Program-made: the position numbers and the translations under genes
Shown here: one piece after another, positions 61,888 through 64,000 of the stretch
Numbering within the stretch: position 1 is the stretch's first letter
Layout: every line of letters begins with the position of its first letter
The notes under the pieces: generated by a model
What the model was told of the DNA's origin: nothing
Seen by the model: only the letters and a program-made list of their open reading frames with translations
The model's database searches: none
Source: Methylophilus sp. 42
Lineage (GTDB): Bacteria; Pseudomonadota; Gammaproteobacteria; Burkholderiales; Methylophilaceae
Assembly: GCF_000384155.1 (NCBI RefSeq)
Contig: NZ_KB913031.1
Coordinates: 1,736,001 to 1,800,000, forward strand
Direction of reading: 5' to 3'
Length of the DNA: 64,000 nucleotides

Positions 61888-62373
61888 TTAACGATTCAGT
61901 TTGCGAATACGCTCGGCCGGGGTAATGATATCGGTTAAGCGAATACCAAACTTGTCATTCACCACCACCACCTCACCTTGGGCAATCAGGCAGCCATTGA
62001 CCAGCACATCCATCGGTTCACCCGCCATGCCGTCCAGTTCAACCACAGAGCCCTGTGCCAGTTGCAACAGGTTCTTGATCGAAATTTTGGTGCGGCCTAG
62101 CTCAACGGTCAGTTGTACCGGGATGTCCAGAATGAAGTCGATATCATTCTGCGTGCCTTCCAGTTTATTGTTGCTGCTAAACTCGTTAAAGACAGCCGTC
62201 TTGCTGGTTGGCTCCTGCAACGCCGAAGACTCAGCCTGGGTTTGCTCAGCCAAGGCTGCTCCCCAGTCATCTTCCGCAATCGTCTGCACATCACCGGGAT
62301 CAGACACTCCCATGGCAGCCATCGCTGCATTCATATCATCATCTGCACTATTAGTGGCGGGATCCATAGCCAT
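61888..62373 (-). CDS. fliN: Flagellar C-ring protein FliN
   Basis: 161 residues. A long acidic N-terminal region (about 1-75) is followed by the SpoA/FliN domain: DIPVQLTVELGRTKISIKNL, VVELDGMAGEPMDVLVNG and GEVVVVNDKFGIRLTDI. It builds the lower C ring used in switching and export. The start overlaps the fliM stop by one base (TAATG). Confidence 0.95.
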   Translation of the reverse strand: MAMDPATNSADDDMNAAMAAMGVSDPGDVQTIAEDDWGAALAEQTQAESSALQEPTSKTAVFNEFSSNNKLEGTQNDIDFILDIPVQLTVELGRTKISIKNLLQLAQGSVVELDGMAGEPMDVLVNGCLIAQGEVVVVNDKFGIRLTDIITPAERIRKLNR

Positions 62374-63374
62374 TATGACTCTCCTTGCAATTGCTCCTGA
62401 CTACCGTCAGCGCGAATTAACTTTTCAACCTTGAGGGCATACTGCCCGTTAAATACTCCATAACGACACTCCATGACCGGAATGTTGTCAATTTGTCCTT
62501 CGATGCTGTCACTGATATTAATCGGGATCACATCGCCTTCTTTCAGCTCCAGCAAGTCTGCCACCGTCAATTTACGCGTGGCCAGATTAGCGACAATCTC
62601 GACTTCTGCGGCTTGAATTTGCTGCGTCATCAATTTGACCCAACGCTTATCGCCGCCCAGGTTTTCGCCTTGCAACGGTGATGTCAGCAGGTCTTTAATC
62701 GGCTCAACCATAGAATAAGGCACGCAAAAATGCATTTCGCCACTATTCGGGCCCAGCTCAATATTGAAAGTAATGGCCACCACCACCTCATTCGGCGTGG
62801 CGATATTGGCAAACTGCGTATTCATTTCTGAACGCAGGTACTCAAACTTGATCGGATATACCGGTGCCCAAGCCTTTTCATACGATTCGAACATGATGCC
62901 CAGGATGCGCTGGATAATGCGCTGTTCGGTCGCGGTAAAATCACGGCCTTCGACGCGGGTGTGAAAGCGGCCATCGCCGCCAAACATATTGTCCACCACC
63001 AAAAACACCAAGGTAGGATCTATCACGAGCACACCGGTGCCGCGTAAGGGACTAATGTGAATCAGGTTGAGGTTGGTAGGCACCACCAGGTTACGGATAA
63101 AGTCGGTATATTTGATAATCCTGACTGGCCCGACCGAGACTTCAACGGTGCGGCGCAGGAAGTTGAACAGCTCAACACGCAATAAACGCGCATAGCGCTC
63201 ATTAATCATTTCCAGCGTGGCCATGCGGCCGCGCACGATCCGTTCTTGCGTGGCAAGGTTGTAGTTACGAACGCTAGCATCGTCTTTACCAGACGATTCA
63301 CTCTCGTCATCGCCGTCTACGCCTTTGAGCAGCGCATCAATTTCGTCTTGTGATAAAAACTTGTCAGCTGACAT
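62373..63374 (-). CDS. fliM: Flagellar motor switch protein FliM
   Basis: 333 residues. The N-terminal LSQDEIDALLKG (about 7-18) is the CheY-P binding peptide. The central CheC-like domain (about 45-235) has the GGDGRFHT block, and a C-terminal FliN-like domain follows (about 250-325). FliM makes the middle of the C ring and receives the chemotaxis signal, for example from the chemoreceptor at 19960-22956. Confidence 0.96.
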   Translation of the reverse strand: MSADKFLSQDEIDALLKGVDGDDESESSGKDDASVRNYNLATQERIVRGRMATLEMINERYARLLRVELFNFLRRTVEVSVGPVRIIKYTDFIRNLVVPTNLNLIHISPLRGTGVLVIDPTLVFLVVDNMFGGDGRFHTRVEGRDFTATEQRIIQRILGIMFESYEKAWAPVYPIKFEYLRSEMNTQFANIATPNEVVVAITFNIELGPNSGEMHFCVPYSMVEPIKDLLTSPLQGENLGGDKRWVKLMTQQIQAAEVEIVANLATRKLTVADLLELKEGDVIPINISDSIEGQIDNIPVMECRYGVFNGQYALKVEKLIRADGSQEQLQGES

Positions 63375-63407
63375 GATGACTCACTTTAAACTACTGGGCT
63401 CATAACA

Positions 63408-63998
63408 TTACTGAATCACGAACGAGGTAAATAATACCTGTGTGACTTTCAGTGGCTTACCGTGTGCAGCGAGCGGTTTTTTCAGTTCAACCAGCAACTC
63501 TTGACTCAGTTGTGCTTTGCCTTCCGGTGTAGAAATATCGGAAGCTTTTTTGCTGGTGAGCAATAACAGTACGCGGTTACGCAAGGCAGGCATCTGTGCT
63601 TTCATTTTTTCTGCCAGCTCAGCGCCTTTCACTTCCATGGTCAAATCGAGCTGCAGGAACTTGTCATCCGGGTCTGGTAACAAATTCACAGTAAATGTTT
63701 CAAATGGCACATAAGTCAAAGCCGTTTTCGGATCAGCATGACCACCAGATTCTTCTGGCGCTTCCTCTTCCGCAGACTCCTCGCTAATTGCTTCGCCCTC
63801 AGCATCTTCGGCGTGCTCAGCCTTATCGCCCGCCTTGCCTTTTGCCTGATGCGCTTCTGGTTTCTTCATCAAAAAGAATGCGGCAGCACCGCCACCGGCA
63901 GCTAATGCCAGCACGACGGCCAATATCAGAATGAGTTTTTTCTTGGATTTTGGCGCCGCTTCTGCGGCACCAGCTGCTTTCGCCGGTTCTTGAGCCAT
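63408..63998 (-). CDS. fliL: Flagellar basal body-associated protein FliL
   Basis: 196 residues, complete, with ATG at 63996-63998 just inside the window. A Lys/Ala-rich cytoplasmic start is followed by a membrane helix (about 22-46), an acidic linker (HAEDAEGEAISEESAEEEAPEE region, about 60-85) and the periplasmic stomatin-like domain (VPFETFTVNLLPDPDDKFLQ, ending VTQVLFTSFVIQ). It surrounds the stator units and supports torque. First gene of fliLMNOPQR seen here; the operon promoter lies outside the window. Confidence 0.94.
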   Translation of the reverse strand: MAQEPAKAAGAAEAAPKSKKKLILILAVVLALAAGGGAAAFFLMKKPEAHQAKGKAGDKAEHAEDAEGEAISEESAEEEAPEESGGHADPKTALTYVPFETFTVNLLPDPDDKFLQLDLTMEVKGAELAEKMKAQMPALRNRVLLLLTSKKASDISTPEGKAQLSQELLVELKKPLAAHGKPLKVTQVLFTSFVIQ

Positions 63999-64000
63999 GA

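Noticed and set aside
1-64000. CRISPR arrays, tRNA or rRNA genes, insertion sequences, prophage or attachment sites
   Set aside because: No regular spaced repeats, cloverleaf-like sequences, transposase or integrase motifs were seen on either strand by reading. A tRNA scan would be needed to exclude a missed tRNA.

Overview
The window looks like a chromosomal segment of a betaproteobacterial methylotroph of the family Methylophilaceae, most likely Methylophilus or a close relative. This placement is inferred from gene content: a free-standing pqqA (PQQ precursor peptide), betaproteobacterial flagellar operons, dksA2, selO and a DUF3526-type ABC module. No ribosomal RNA is present to confirm it. 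I see no tRNA, CRISPR array, insertion sequence or phage.

Layout. 1-3613 (minus strand): housekeeping operon pabC-mltG-tmk-holB-pilZ, with pilZ cut by the window edge. 3742-5148 (plus): a small unknown gene with a near-perfect sigma-28 promoter, then an orphan TIR-like protein behind conspicuous palindromes. 5169-10002 (minus): YbaK-like deacylase, MazG-like pyrophosphohydrolase, THUMP RNA methyltransferase, spermidine-synthase-like protein and an RNB-family ribonuclease. 10122-13958 (plus): selO, a Zur-like Fur-family regulator, then dksA2 and a COG0523 GTPase behind a cluster of palindromes, which together look like a zinc-starvation unit. 14197-19656 (plus): TonB-dependent receptor, ABC ATPase and two DUF3526 permeases, overlapping by 4 bp at each junction. 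19801-19872: orphan pqqA with flanking inverted repeats and its own terminator.

19960-31420 is a mixed region: a 998-residue chemoreceptor with four PAS domains, a small exported coiled-coil protein, OmpW with an FNR-like box, a methyltransferase, a DUF481 protein, the RbgA/YlqF GTPase, a membrane diguanylate cyclase and Rep helicase. 31473-45239 is a surface-polysaccharide cluster. It encodes CDP-glucose synthesis and 4,6-dehydration, an epimerase, a C-methyltransferase, a reductase, an acyltransferase, a CmcI-like methyltransferase, a Wzx flippase, three GT2 glycosyltransferases, and a WbpV/WbpL/WbpM-like trio that would start the chain. Its centre (about 35.1-41.8 kb) is visibly AT-richer than its surroundings, as expected for a swapped cassette. 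45333-47240 is an ABC-F ATPase.

47316-63998 is flagellar: flgN-flgM-flgA (minus), flgBCDEFGHIJ and flgKL (plus), and fliLMNOPQR (minus). Sigma-28 promoters are readable before flgM and flgK, and their pattern (TAAAGTTT-N11-GCCGATAG type) is what identifies the unknown gene at 3816 as a probable late flagellar gene.
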